A stretch of 46,820 nucleotides of DNA from the NCBI GenBank assembly GCA_032433595.1, contig JASWJB010000333.1, positions 1 through 46,820 on the forward strand, written 5' to 3'. Every line of letters starts with the position of its first letter. Within the stretch, counting starts at the first letter, position 1. The notes beneath the pieces are model-generated. The model did no database searches. It was not told where the DNA came from and worked only from the letters and a program-made list of their open reading frames with translations. This DNA is from Conoideocrella luteorostrata (taxonomy: Eukaryota > Ascomycota > Sordariomycetes > Hypocreales > Clavicipitaceae). Positions 21,824 to 31,378 of this stretch are shown in pieces. Made by a program: the position numbers and the translations under genes.

Positions 21824-23372
21824 GTTTGTGTGTTCAGTTCTAAAATCGGTTTGTTATGTTCAGATGCGGCTGAGGAGATCTCTAAGGGGTGCTTAAGTTG
21901 CGAAACCGGACATATTATACGGCTGGTTGCTGGTGACGTCGAAATGGGAAAACGCAGCATTGAATGACCCTGGGGTATTTGCGATTCCCGTGGCGCTTAT
22001 TCAATTGCTGTGTCGGCCGAAAAATAAATACGAGGTTACGGATGCTAGAGACGAGTTCCCGGTTGGGGTGGGTGACCGTGTCGATCATTTCGTATAACTA
22101 CTCCGAATCTAGCGTGGTCCTGTGATGCGAAGACCAGGAGGACGGGCATGGAGAGTATCTAGACACGGCATGACGACATTTAGTGGTGAAAGGGTCGTTG
22201 CTAAGGCTTGAGGATGCGTAAGGAACAACTATAGTACGTACTATAGTCCATAACAGTAGGCTTTGCGGAGTTTCCGGGTCGTGGGAGGTGGAATAATGGC
22301 GGTAAATAGTTGCTCTACGTAAAGACTGTGTGGTGGAGCGGATATCGTCTTCGCGACAGGTGGACAATTACAATGCCTTGACGTGGAAAGTACAGCGTCG
22401 TATTTAATTTATACTTGTTTTTTTTTTTTCCTTTTACCCTCCTTGTCTCTCGTCTCCCTTTCAGGACTCGCGCAGTGCCGACTCTGGGACAATCCAGCCT
22501 GGGGGTCGTAGTGAGGAGCTGGAGAGCTAGCCTGCAAACTTGGCGGAAAGATAGAAATAGAGGTAGGTGTAGCATTGGAGATGTGTCCAAAAACACGACT
22601 GATCTGGTTAAACAGCTTATCGATTGTCACGAACTGCATTGTCAGGTCTTCCTCTAATTGCGTAGTCATTAAATGAGGTTTTTATTTGCCCAATCCGTGT
22701 CTATCAGTAAAATTTCTTGGTTTCTATTCACGCGCCTCACGAGTGCTTCCTATAATATCTTCAGAATACTTCTTGTACGGCTCTCATCATTGTCTCTGTC
22801 TTTCTTTCTGTGGCCGTGCTTGACGCACATCCAGGACACGCCAACTCGATCCCGTTACTAACCACCAACTCAAGATACTAACCAACTTATCAATCCTCGA
22901 CTCGTTGAGAAATATCTCCCTGTCAACATAGACGCCACTGCTGCAACAGACGTCCCGACATATAATCAGTCACCATGGTTTCAATACTGTTGAACGCCAC
23001 ATCCGGACATTCATCATCCAGATCAGCTACGTCGAGACTTGTTTCCGGATCAACTATATCGTCAAAGACCACAGACCCGCTCATAGTTACAGTTTCTTCT
23101 CAGTGCTACACGAGCCGCCAGGCTTCATCTATTCACATTTAAACCAGCATTGCGACTGAGGTTTCAAACTACGGCTTGCGCTTACTACCTTGTGGTGTGG
23201 GGAAGAACCCCTGCTGCCCTGCCTGCTACCATAATATTGACGCAGAGTTTGACATCGCTCAACTGTACGAAGTCTCCTGCAACGATGTAATTGAGTTTCT
23301 CCCCTCTTCCCACACACTTAAAAAATACTCAGCACCTCTCGCCATTACGATTCTTAAGCCTGTTCTAGCATC
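21824..23372. other. Intergenic region between divergent genes
   Basis: About 1.5 kb between the secreted protein (minus) and the F-box gene (plus). It contains a 20-bp perfect palindrome at 22228-22247 and a T-run at 22418-22429. A 55-codon plus ORF at 22975-23142 is rich in Ser and Thr but cannot be supported as a gene. Confidence 0.45.
22228..22247. repeat. Perfect 20-bp palindrome
   Basis: The sequence around CTATAGTACGTACTATAG is fully self-complementary over 20 bp. It could be a site for a dimeric regulator or a small cruciform. It lies about 400 bp upstream of the minus-strand secreted-protein gene. Confidence 0.6.
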
Positions 23373-24404
23373 ATGAATTTTGCAAATTCCGCTCTTGAAA
23401 CCGAAGAATTGATCGAACTCATTTTTCTCCATCTGGACATTCGCTCACTCCTAGTATCTGTTCAAAGAGTCTCTAGGAAGTGGCACAGAGTCATTACTGA
23501 CTCTGTCGCTTTACAACGACACCTGTACTTCCTACCTGCTATTCTCCCTATTAGACCAGAGACACCGTTGCACCGCCGCCTGAATCCCCTCTTGAGCGAG
23601 CTATTTCCAGCTTGGTATCAGCACGCAAGCAATCCGCCGACTATCTTTGATAAGAGCGAACTTCTTAGAGTGGTTGGGTGGGACGAGTTCTCTGACAAGG
23701 AAAAGGAGGATTACAAAAGTGGACTCAGGCTTCACGACAAATTCACTAATGCGAGACGACTCTTCAGCGAGACGCCGGTGTACCAGGCTAAAGCCGAAGA
23801 CAATCCTTGGCAGAGAGCGGGGGCTACATGGAGGAACATGCTCGTAGCGCAACCGCCTGTGACGAAATTGGGCATTTACCAGCAGGGCGACTACGAGCTC
23901 CTAACTGCGACCGGCCGTGGTTGGGAGTTGATCGAGTACGATAGCAGGAGCGTCCACAAGAATGGACAACTCAGCTCAGATGGCCGTTGCACTCCAACCA
24001 CAGATCGCATCTCGGCACTATCTGGTCTACGAATGGGTCATTTATATCGTGAATCACTTAAACGCCTGCGTGGGTGGGAGATTGCAGGTTTCGAAATCCT
24101 TCATGGCGTTCAAGAGGTTTCGCCGACTGTTTTCTCAGGTCGCCTGGGCTTCATGGGTCACAACGCTGCCGAAGAAGGAATGGAAATGCAAGAAGCCGGT
24201 GCTGAAGTAGTTATGCATGTATTCAGATCTATGGAGGGCATCTTGACATACGTCGAAGCGCTACGGCTGCCCTTTTGGAAGAGATGCTGGGATACGACTG
24301 GCCCGGAGCAAGCTGCCGAGGAGAAGACGCGGCTGGCACAGGCTGTTCAGTGTGATGTTAGTTGGGAGGAAATCAAACTTGCCCAGATGCGAGGTCGCCA
24401 ATGA
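23373..24404 (+). CDS. F-box protein
   Basis: A single-exon ORF of 343 residues. The N-terminus carries an F-box-like motif at about residues 9-50 (TEELIELIFLHLDIRSLLVS, then RVSRKWHRVI), which in the family binds Skp1 and makes the protein a substrate receptor of an SCF ubiquitin ligase. No WD40 or LRR repeats are visible in the rest, so the substrate side is unknown. The C-terminal half (GDYELLTATGRGWELIEYD and after) matches the uncharacterised region seen in many fungal F-box proteins. Such genes are strongly expanded in filamentous ascomycetes and often vary between strains. Confidence 0.85.
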   Translation: MNFANSALETEELIELIFLHLDIRSLLVSVQRVSRKWHRVITDSVALQRHLYFLPAILPIRPETPLHRRLNPLLSELFPAWYQHASNPPTIFDKSELLRVVGWDEFSDKEKEDYKSGLRLHDKFTNARRLFSETPVYQAKAEDNPWQRAGATWRNMLVAQPPVTKLGIYQQGDYELLTATGRGWELIEYDSRSVHKNGQLSSDGRCTPTTDRISALSGLRMGHLYRESLKRLRGWEIAGFEILHGVQEVSPTVFSGRLGFMGHNAAEEGMEMQEAGAEVVMHVFRSMEGILTYVEALRLPFWKRCWDTTGPEQAAEEKTRLAQAVQCDVSWEEIKLAQMRGRQ

Positions 24405-24804
24405 TACGGAGGGAAAATACTGGCTTACTTGTTTGCCAGAGGTGCGCGAATACTTCACGGCGAGCTCTGCACTTTCCGCCATATGCTGCTAATCTTAGCA
24501 GCTTTATTATCTTGTGTCATGTTCTGAGAGTTCAATTATATGCAAGCCGAAATCCTCGATACCGAATTGAATTGTGAATCCTAAACATACCCCTGTTAGA
24601 ATATTCCGTCAAGCAGGTGTTGAGTCACATGCCCACCTTCACAAGCATCTTATTTTTAATTCCATCACTCCGAGCCTTCCTCTCATTTCTAAGAGAATAC
24701 ATTTTTTTTGCCTTGTGCGCCTTTGGTATTGATACCAGTTACGCCCTGTGCTTCCTACAGATTCTGTTTCATATGCCATCGGGTATTGCTACAACGAAAA
24801 GCCC
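24405..24804. other. Convergent intergenic gap
   Basis: About 400 bp between the F-box gene and the next minus-strand gene. No gene seen. Confidence 0.5.
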
Positions 24805-25562
24805 TTAGGGGATTCTAGCCAAACGTTCATCATAGCCTACTCTTCCCAGTCGCTTGGTGCATGTGACGCGATCGATACCATTGCCGAACCTCTGTATAGC
24901 GTCATTGAACCAATCCTTGGCCTTCTCATCATCACACAAATCCAAGACATCGTCAGCAAGCATGAGCTCCCCATATACATATGTAATACTCCACATGTCT
25001 AATTTTGATGTCCACTTGCCCGGTGTAGGTTCCCGCACTATCGTTTGAACAAAACTTTGAAGAAGTGCGGCGCCGTCCGGATAAATTATATTATCATCGC
25101 GGCGGGCTATATTTTGCGACATCGACTTGAGGTGGAGGTGGGCATAAGAGGACGGTAGCAGAACAACTTTAGCGGTGCTGCTCGTGCTCTGTTGTTCTAC
25201 AGGAAAGAGGAAACGTGCAGAATTTTGATCCAGATATCTGTACCCGTTGACGACGCTGCGGTAGATGTTCTGCGTTAGCCCGCTCTGATAGGAATTCGGG
25301 ACAGCGCAGCCATACGACCAGGACCAGTCGCGGAAGTTTGATGATCGCAGTCGCTGTACGGCAGCATCGAAGGCGTCGTCTTCGATGACGAGCAGGTAGT
25401 TCTGGAAGCCTATGTTAGAAGCGAGTATGCATGGTGCACGCAGCTAGGTTTTATCCTAAGAGCACTTACTTTGCAAACAAGTCGCACCCCGAGAGCGGCA
25501 AAGGCTCGTTCACCCCAAACCAAAGCTGGAATTGGATGTAAAGCTGAAGCGATAATCTCCAT
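24805..25562 (-). CDS. Uncharacterised fungal protein, possibly of the nucleotidyltransferase-like fold
   Basis: Two exons, 25562-25470 and 25401-24805, give 229 residues. The acceptor is the AG of GGCTTCCAG; the earlier AG (CATAG) would shift the frame. The start is the first true ATG; the open frame extends upstream to 25652 only from a GTG inside a repeat. The N-terminus (ALVWGERAFAALGV, then YLLVIEDDAFDAAVQRL) recalls the start of MNT-type nucleotidyltransferases, but the DxD metal motif is not clear. Later conserved-looking blocks are VVLLPSSYAHLHLK, ALLQSFVQTIVREPT and TKRLGRVGYDERL. I recognise it as the type of orphan family common in filamentous ascomycetes. Function unknown, and the fold assignment is weak. 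Confidence 0.7.
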
Positions 25563-25639
25563 GGTCGGGATCCAAACGATGTGAAGAGCTTTTGTTGGGT
25601 GTCCAATCAATTGTGGGGTGTTTCCTCGAAGTTCTATAT

Positions 25640-25690
25640 GGGTGTGATCCACGAAAGGCGACTAACTTAGTCGGCGCATAACTCATTCAT
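25640..25690 (+). repeat. Copy 1 of a GTGTGATCCACGAA direct repeat
   Basis: The block starting GGGTGTGATCCACGAA recurs at 27877. The conserved part is about 40 bp and includes a small hairpin (CGACTAA / TTAGTCG at 25660-25674). Probably the fragment of a mobile element. Confidence 0.55.
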
Positions 25691-25910
25691 AAAGTACGCG
25701 CTAGCCATTTTTATCTACTAAAATCCCGTAGGAGATTATGGAAAAGTGTCCACTTTGCATAAATCCACAGTTTGTCTGCAATTTCATGTACCACGCTAGA
25801 CCAGGGCCGCTTAACTGCCTGCAATAGGCTTAAATGCCAAAAATACAGCCAGTCTTGCTGTTTTTTGTCCGTAATTTTTGCAAGGGGTACACAACTAGTA
25901 GCCTGACCAA

Positions 25911-26031
25911 GCGGGGGACAGTTTAACTGGGCCACATTGTCCAATTGACCCTTATAATTCGAACGCCCACCACAGATGCAATTAAAGCTTGTTATTAATA
26001 AAATCTATTGCCCAAATAGCTATCTAAGCTA
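25911..26031 (+). mobile_element. Terminal fragment of a GCGGGGGACAG-ended element
   Basis: It starts with the same end as the 232-bp element at 42477-42708, GCGGGGGACAGTTTAACTG. It continues with the sequence found inside that element's right end in inverted orientation (for example CGAACGCCCACCACAGATGC) and the A/T-rich GCAATTAAAGCTT and CTATATAATAG parts. The opposite end is not found nearby, so this is a truncated copy. No transposase is present. Confidence 0.7.
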
Positions 26032-27127
26032 TATAATAGGCTTGGGGGGGGTTTTTATCTTATTTCATGATGCAACCAAGTCTGGGAACCTTGGCAGCGC
26101 CTCCTTTACATGAGTGTGGTGCTGCCATGCTATCTCTTTTTTTCGGGGTGCGGTCACAGAGTGGAATAGATTTACTTTTCCCGGGAAGGTAAGCTTCGTA
26201 AATAACCAAGGTGGTGAGGGTTCTTTGGCGACAGATTTTAGGCGGCTGACGCAGTGCCCCGCGCATCCTCCAGGTTACGATAATGCAGGGCAATAGCAAG
26301 GATCAACCTCTGTGTTGAGCCCTGGAGACGCTTATGAAATTCGACAATCGCTGGAGCTGCTTCACTCAAACTAACGGCTGCCGCTAGCAGCAGCCTTCAA
26401 TAATGCGTTAACTATAATCGGTCCAAACCATTCCCTATTACCGAACATCAAGAAGAAGAAACATAAGTAAGGCACATCCGTCATCCAGCGATAAGATAGG
26501 TCAATCGATTTATTAAAGTTATATCTGACAAAATATGCGATGTCTTAAGGTATCAATCACATACCGTAGTACAACATCCCCGACACTTAAAACAGAACGA
26601 TGAACGAGGCGCTGCCTGCGTACAAATCGACATACACCCGCCAGCCGTGGAGTCTTATGCAGTCATTGACATTTCTCAGCTCTTTCCATGTGATTGGGAT
26701 GATGTTGTGAATTATCTTGCATGTAAAATTATAACCTATCCGCCACTCCTTTTAGTGCCTTGTGTGGGAGTGCCTGTCTTTGTTCTATAGAGATGTCGGC
26801 CGAGAAGGTATCCATGACCCTATGGTTCACACTACGCAAATTGCCACCGGTGACATTGCCGCCAAAAGCGGTTATTCTGTGAGGGAATCATTTTTCACTC
26901 ATGTTTAATGTCTGTCTTAATTCAGGAGTATTATGTAAATAGTTTCGAGTCCCTCAAACTCACTCATATGAATTACGGCTTTTGCATCAGCGCCAAAGCC
27001 ATTAAAAAGGCCAGCCCCTCTGTGCGACAAGAGAGCACGCTCTCCTCGGATGTTGGCATTATTGTATCTATATCGTCAAGTACTTTATGTATTTCAGTAC
27101 AAATATTTTCTCGCCAAAAGTTCGTTC

Positions 27128-27743
27128 CTACTCAATTGATCCAATAGTCTTATTGGCGTTTTTAAACCCAAATATACCTAGAGATGGTGGATCTCGATGG
27201 CTCTGGGCAATACTGACAGCACCGGAACTGATAAGACCCTTCTCCTCAAGCTTGGAGAGAAACTCCATGGTCCATTCTTGACACCTTTTAGTTGCGACCT
27301 ATCGTCTCGTTAATGGTCATTCATGTTGTGCCGGGGATATAATTGCATGCGCTTACTCCATCGATAGGAGCTCGAATATCCTGCCCTCTCGGAGGTGCTG
27401 GAACAGAAAGCGCCTCTCGTTCTATCGTTGTTCTGGCCGTATCGGCTGACTCTATGCCAGGCGGAGGCTCGTAGACATTAGCCGTTTCCACCTGGCCAAG
27501 ACGAAACAATCCACGCAAATCCGGAACGTTGCTGCAGTCACGATTCCGTTTGATATCGACTGTATATCCGGCCATCAGTGGCTCTCCTACGGCATGAATG
27601 ACAGTGCCCTGGCATTTCGCCGCCGCGAAGTCTTGGGCAAGGTCTCTGTGACTGTGCTCAGCGTTGGGGATGAAGACGGCAAAGTGCGCCCGCTGGTTCT
27701 GGGCACTCCGATACTTGGCCAGGTATACAGCACGTGAAGACAT
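27128..27743 (-). CDS. Uncharacterised fungal protein, 185 residues
   Basis: Two exons, 27743-27357 and 27298-27128, are separated by a 58-nt intron (GTAAGC donor, ATTAACG branch, GATAG acceptor). The splice joins PIDG to VATKRCQEWTMEFLSKLEEK in frame. The N-terminal part (RAVYLAKYRSAQNQRAHFAV, then EHSHRDLAQDF) and the Gly/Pro-rich linker are followed by a short helical segment and the tail AQSHRDPPSLGIFGF. No signal peptide or membrane segment. The pattern is that of an orphan family repeated in many Hypocreales genomes; no function is known to me. The unspliced ORF ends within the intron. Confidence 0.7.
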
Positions 27744-27876
27744 TTTGGTAATTGAAAGAAAGTGAGACAGATCCCGAATAGTTGTACCAAGAATAATGCA
27801 GACATGGCGCGCTGGATCGAATCACCGCCCTAGTCAGTTGGATGGGCCAGGACTAAGCGGTTGGTCACCTTTATTA

Positions 27877-27926
27877 GGGTGTGATCCACGAAGAAAGGCG
27901 ACGAAGTTAGTCGCGACTTTATACAG
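27877..27926 (+). repeat. Copy 2 of the GTGTGATCCACGAA direct repeat
   Basis: Same block and same orientation as at 25640, with small insertions; it includes GCGAC/GTCGC complementary arms (27899-27915). In both places a GCGGGGGACAG end follows within 100-260 bp. Confidence 0.55.
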
Positions 27927-28016
27927 TACAAAGTGTATGTGGATCCTGGTGGGGGATTTACAATGTACCGTCTCAAAAATCTTGGCAAAGTTAGTACAGA
28001 GTAGCTAATCAGGAAT

Positions 28017-28066
28017 GCGGGGGACAGTTTTTAACTGAGCCATCGAGGTGGCATTAACTCCGCAAG
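28017..28066 (+). mobile_element. Left-end fragment of the GCGGGGGACAG element
   Basis: Fifty base pairs match the left end of the 232-bp element at 42477 (TIR plus CGAGGTRGCATTAACTCCGC), with a two-base insertion in the TTT run. Homology stops at 28066, so only the end is left. Confidence 0.7.
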
Positions 28067-28190
28067 CCACAGAATCCTTCCAAAATAGACAAATGGGCAC
28101 AATAGGAAACTGTTATGTTAAATGGCTTTAAGAGGTCTGATGGGATTTCTAGATTTACGGAATCTAGAGAGGGAATTCAGAGAGCTAATA

Positions 28191-29056
28191 CTAAGTCGAG
28201 AGCCTAAGATCATTACACTCCGCGCTGTAAAACCACGACCGCCCTCCAGCGGTAAAATACCAAACTCGCGCTGCCTCGTTCCATTCACACTTATGAGGCT
28301 GAATATTCTCATCGACACATCGCAATTCGTCCTTCTCAAATCGCCAGTATATCTCTGCATACTCGTTCCAAGCCCATGGTCGGCCCAGAACAGCTGGACA
28401 GATGACTTTGACCTCCAATGATTGACGTATATCAGGTCTTTTAGCAAGCAGGTGACGAACCGCGTCCTCCCTGTTGGTGAGATCTACACTGTCCGACTTA
28501 ACAGCTTCAAGAAGATTGCAAGCGTCCTCCACATCTGTTCGTTCCTTCTTGCTTCCCCGCCGCTCAAATGCCGTTATAATCTTTTCTCGGAGAAGCCAGC
28601 GAGCACTGAAAACTGGAACCTGAACCCCCGATACATCGATCATGACCACCTCGTTGTCTGGGTCGGCAAGATTGTACTGAGGTCTTTGAGGCCAAACATC
28701 GACTCAAACATTTCAATCTCGATGTATGTAATAGATCCATTAGATCGACGAAATGCTAGAGACGGAATAGAGACACCATAGGTAATCTTTGCAACAAAAT
28801 CATTGGGATAATTTTGCAACAGCCAAGTTGAAATGCTTTCGGCGGTAATATCACCAGCGGGTTGAACAACTAAGTCAATGTCCTCGGTGGATCGGACATC
28901 TTCGAGACCATGTTGCATGCATACAACCATAGAAGCAGCACCACCGCTGATACTGTATTGTGCCCGTGATTGTTTCAGGCATTGGGCAAGCTTTGCCACT
29001 GCTTGGGCGAGCTCTTCCGGCTCGAGCGGCTGAGAAGCTGCGGAGGATGGTGGCAT
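28191..29056 (-). pseudogene. Nucleotidyltransferase-fold gene with a frameshift
   Basis: The frame opening at the ATG 29056 carries the signature of the nucleotidyltransferase superfamily: a GG motif (SISGGAASMVVC) followed by a DxD motif (STEDIDLVV), residues about 36-62. The C-terminal region (VFSARWLLREKIITAFERRG and on to the stop at 28191) lies in a different frame. The switch maps to about 28700-28706, where the coding sequence appears to lack one base; upstream and downstream halves both keep family-like sequence, and no GT-AG intron spans the point. If translated from the ATG, the protein ends at 28640 after 138 residues. This may be a true pseudogene, a strain-specific break or a sequencing error. 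The superfamily includes enzymes acting on nucleic acids, antibiotics and tRNA ends, and AbiEii-like bacterial proteins; substrate unknown. Confidence 0.7.
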
Positions 29057-31152
29057 GGTATATTGAGGAGCTGTGAATCTCGCAGTTAGTGAGGCGTACT
29101 TGGGGATACGTAGGCGGAGAGATAGGGGTCATTTGCTGCATTGTACAAAGGCGGGTTGATATCGTTGTCCGGGCAAAATTAAATGATGCCTACCCAGACC
29201 CGAGATATAACGCGAACTACTGTGCAAATCCAAAATGAGGGAGACTTACGCCGGTAGAGAACAGAGGGGAAAAGAAAAGAAATAAAGCTTGACGCTGCAG
29301 CCGGAAGCAGCAAAACGCAAGTCAAAAGTCAAAAGCGAAGAACAGGTCACGCGAAAAGTCGGCAAACGGAAGAAGAAGAACGAGGCAGTCGTCGTTGGGG
29401 AAGAAGGGACCAAGCTCTTAAGTGCCGAACATGCGTGCCTGAGGCTTCAGCTCCTGGTTAGTAATTTGGTCAAGTGCGCTCATCAAGCCACGATCGGACC
29501 TACCTAGGATAACATGTTGTTCATACTCGCAGGCGGGTGTACATCAGTGTCGGATGTCGTCACAAGCGCTACCACAAAACCCGTCGAACACGTTGTCAAT
29601 GATTTTGTGAAATGGCAATTCGAATAAATTGAGAAGAAAGACTTTCCTGTATAGAGTGCAGCTTGCGATGGCGAGGGTTCAAATACAAATTGAGGAATTG
29701 AATACGACAGCAAAGTGACATGACTGGTGCTAGAACCCTTCGAGGTCGGTTTCGGCTCGCGTTTTCACTTTCATTCATCGCCAAATAAGCTCCGACCGTG
29801 CAAACATAAAGAAAACTGTGCACGGTCTTTTGAGAGACCGTAACGACTTGTTGACGCGGAATCCGGCATAAACCATCGCCATCTCTGCTACCAGACAGAA
29901 CATCACGGGCCTCAAGCTCAGCGGCCGTCCATCAGCTACGTCATCCTTCACAACGCTAATTGGCCTCAGACAACAGTAGGCTTCCGAATACATTGACACC
30001 AATATCTAAGAAAAGGCCGGCTATACCGAAAGCCGTGTGACTCTGACTTCTAACAACACCACGTCATGTCTGACTAACAACAAGGCCGGTGTAAAAATAG
30101 TTCATCGTGGGATGGCTCATTCATTCATACACCTCTCGTCAGTCATTCTTCCCGGGCGACAAACTTGCTCCATCATGGTTATTCTCACTCACTTTCTATC
30201 TATTTCGTTCACCGAGCAGTTAAAAATAAACCCAATCCTTAAGTGCCTGCATCCCAGGCAAACACAATCCCTCATGCAGCCCATATGCATGCAGGATACA
30301 ACTTCCGCGCGGTGATAGGGCTGAGACTGCTGCATCGTCTGCATTAGTCACAAGCATGCTCCTGGACTAGCCCACCCGGCTGGAATATCGTGCTTTGTCA
30401 CTTGAAATTAAAAGGATTGCATGACGACCCCAATATTGTATGAAAGGAGTATACTGGTCCGTAGCACATACTTCACACAATAGGTAAGTCCATACTTTGT
30501 CGCTTTGCTTGGGTGCCAAGACGAGGCGGGTACAGAAGTTGCTGCCTATCCATCAGCTCCGGCTCATCAACCTCAAGGCAGCAAAAACTGTGCCTTTTGA
30601 TCCACTTCTGAAACTCACGATGGATTTGCAATTGGGAACTGCGGTGCATTAGTCCATATTTTTTTTTTTTCTACTTTGGACCTGGGCGCGCCCTACCTTG
30701 CATTCTGCCTGCTTGCCTTGCTTCTGCGACTCCGTGGCGGGGGAGGGGTAGCTAAGGGTAGGAGGGGTGCGTCAGGGGTGTCAATGTCTCAATTGACCTG
30801 TCATGGTCTAGGCTGCAGCTCCATTTTCACGGTCATTTCCTCAACACGTCACAGAGCATAATTGAGCTCTCGCAATGGTGTTCAAGCAGAATCAATTCCC
30901 AAAACATTGCTGTTGTCTAAGTCTATTCTCTAAAAATGCTGTCCCGTGAATGCCCATGACGTGAAACATCTAATCCATATCCTACATCGCAGATCCCACA
31001 TCCTGTTCTGCCATACCGGTCGTCCAATATTTGTACATCTACCAAATTCTAGACAATCGAAGCTGTAACAAAACTATCCCATCCTTGTTGCCAGACCAAT
31101 ATTCGCGAAGTTTTTTGTGCATTTCAAGAACGTCGACCTTCAAGGCTGGAAG
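29057..31152. other. Intergenic region
   Basis: About 2.1 kb without a supportable gene. The only ORFs are short, overlapping and without family features. A T-run lies at 30659-30670. Confidence 0.5.
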
Positions 31153-31378
31153 TCAAGCATTGTACGCATAGGCGCAGTTGGAGCAACGGCCGACAAAGCA
31201 GTTCGGACAGGACGCGTCTAGAACAACCGAGAACCATCCATGGTGGCAATTGCACTGTTGCATATGTTAGTAAAAGGTCATTGTGGTTGAGGAAGATTGA
31301 CTAGCATACACATTGCCAGTACCTCGGTGAACCGGTATCAACGGTGGTGTTCATCTCGTAGTTATGAGCGGCACACAT
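31153..31378 (-). CDS. Cysteine-rich microprotein, probable zinc binder
   Basis: Two exons, 31378-31310 and 31254-31153, encode only 56 residues, below most gene-finder limits. The intron is 55 nt (GTATGC donor, ACTAACAT branch, CAACAG acceptor). Residues 22-50 hold WQCCNCHHGW, then CPNC, then RCSNC. Spaced CxC/CxxC pairs of this type occur in small fungal zinc-ribbon-like proteins. The ORF without splicing would stop right after the first Cys pair. No signal peptide. Probably an intracellular metal-binding protein; partner and role unknown. Confidence 0.65.

Larger units (their letters stand above)
25563..27127. other. Repeat-bearing intergenic region
   Basis: About 1.6 kb without a supportable gene. 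It carries a GTGTGATCCACGAA repeat (25640-25690) and a copy of the GCGGGGGACAG-ended element (25911-26031), listed separately. A 77-codon minus frame at 25711-25944 begins inside the element end, has no ATG start and is not called. Confidence 0.5.
27744..28190. other. Repeat-bearing gap
   Basis: Holds the second GTGTGATCCACGAA repeat (27877) and an end fragment of the GCGGGGGACAG element (28017). No gene. Confidence 0.55.

Noticed and set aside
25711..25944. Minus ORF of 77 codons next to the repeat
   Set aside because: Starts within the transposon end without an ATG; no recognisable transposase motif.
27800..27880. tRNA-like segment with ATTCGATCC
   Set aside because: Acceptor stem does not pair and the anticodon arm is missing.
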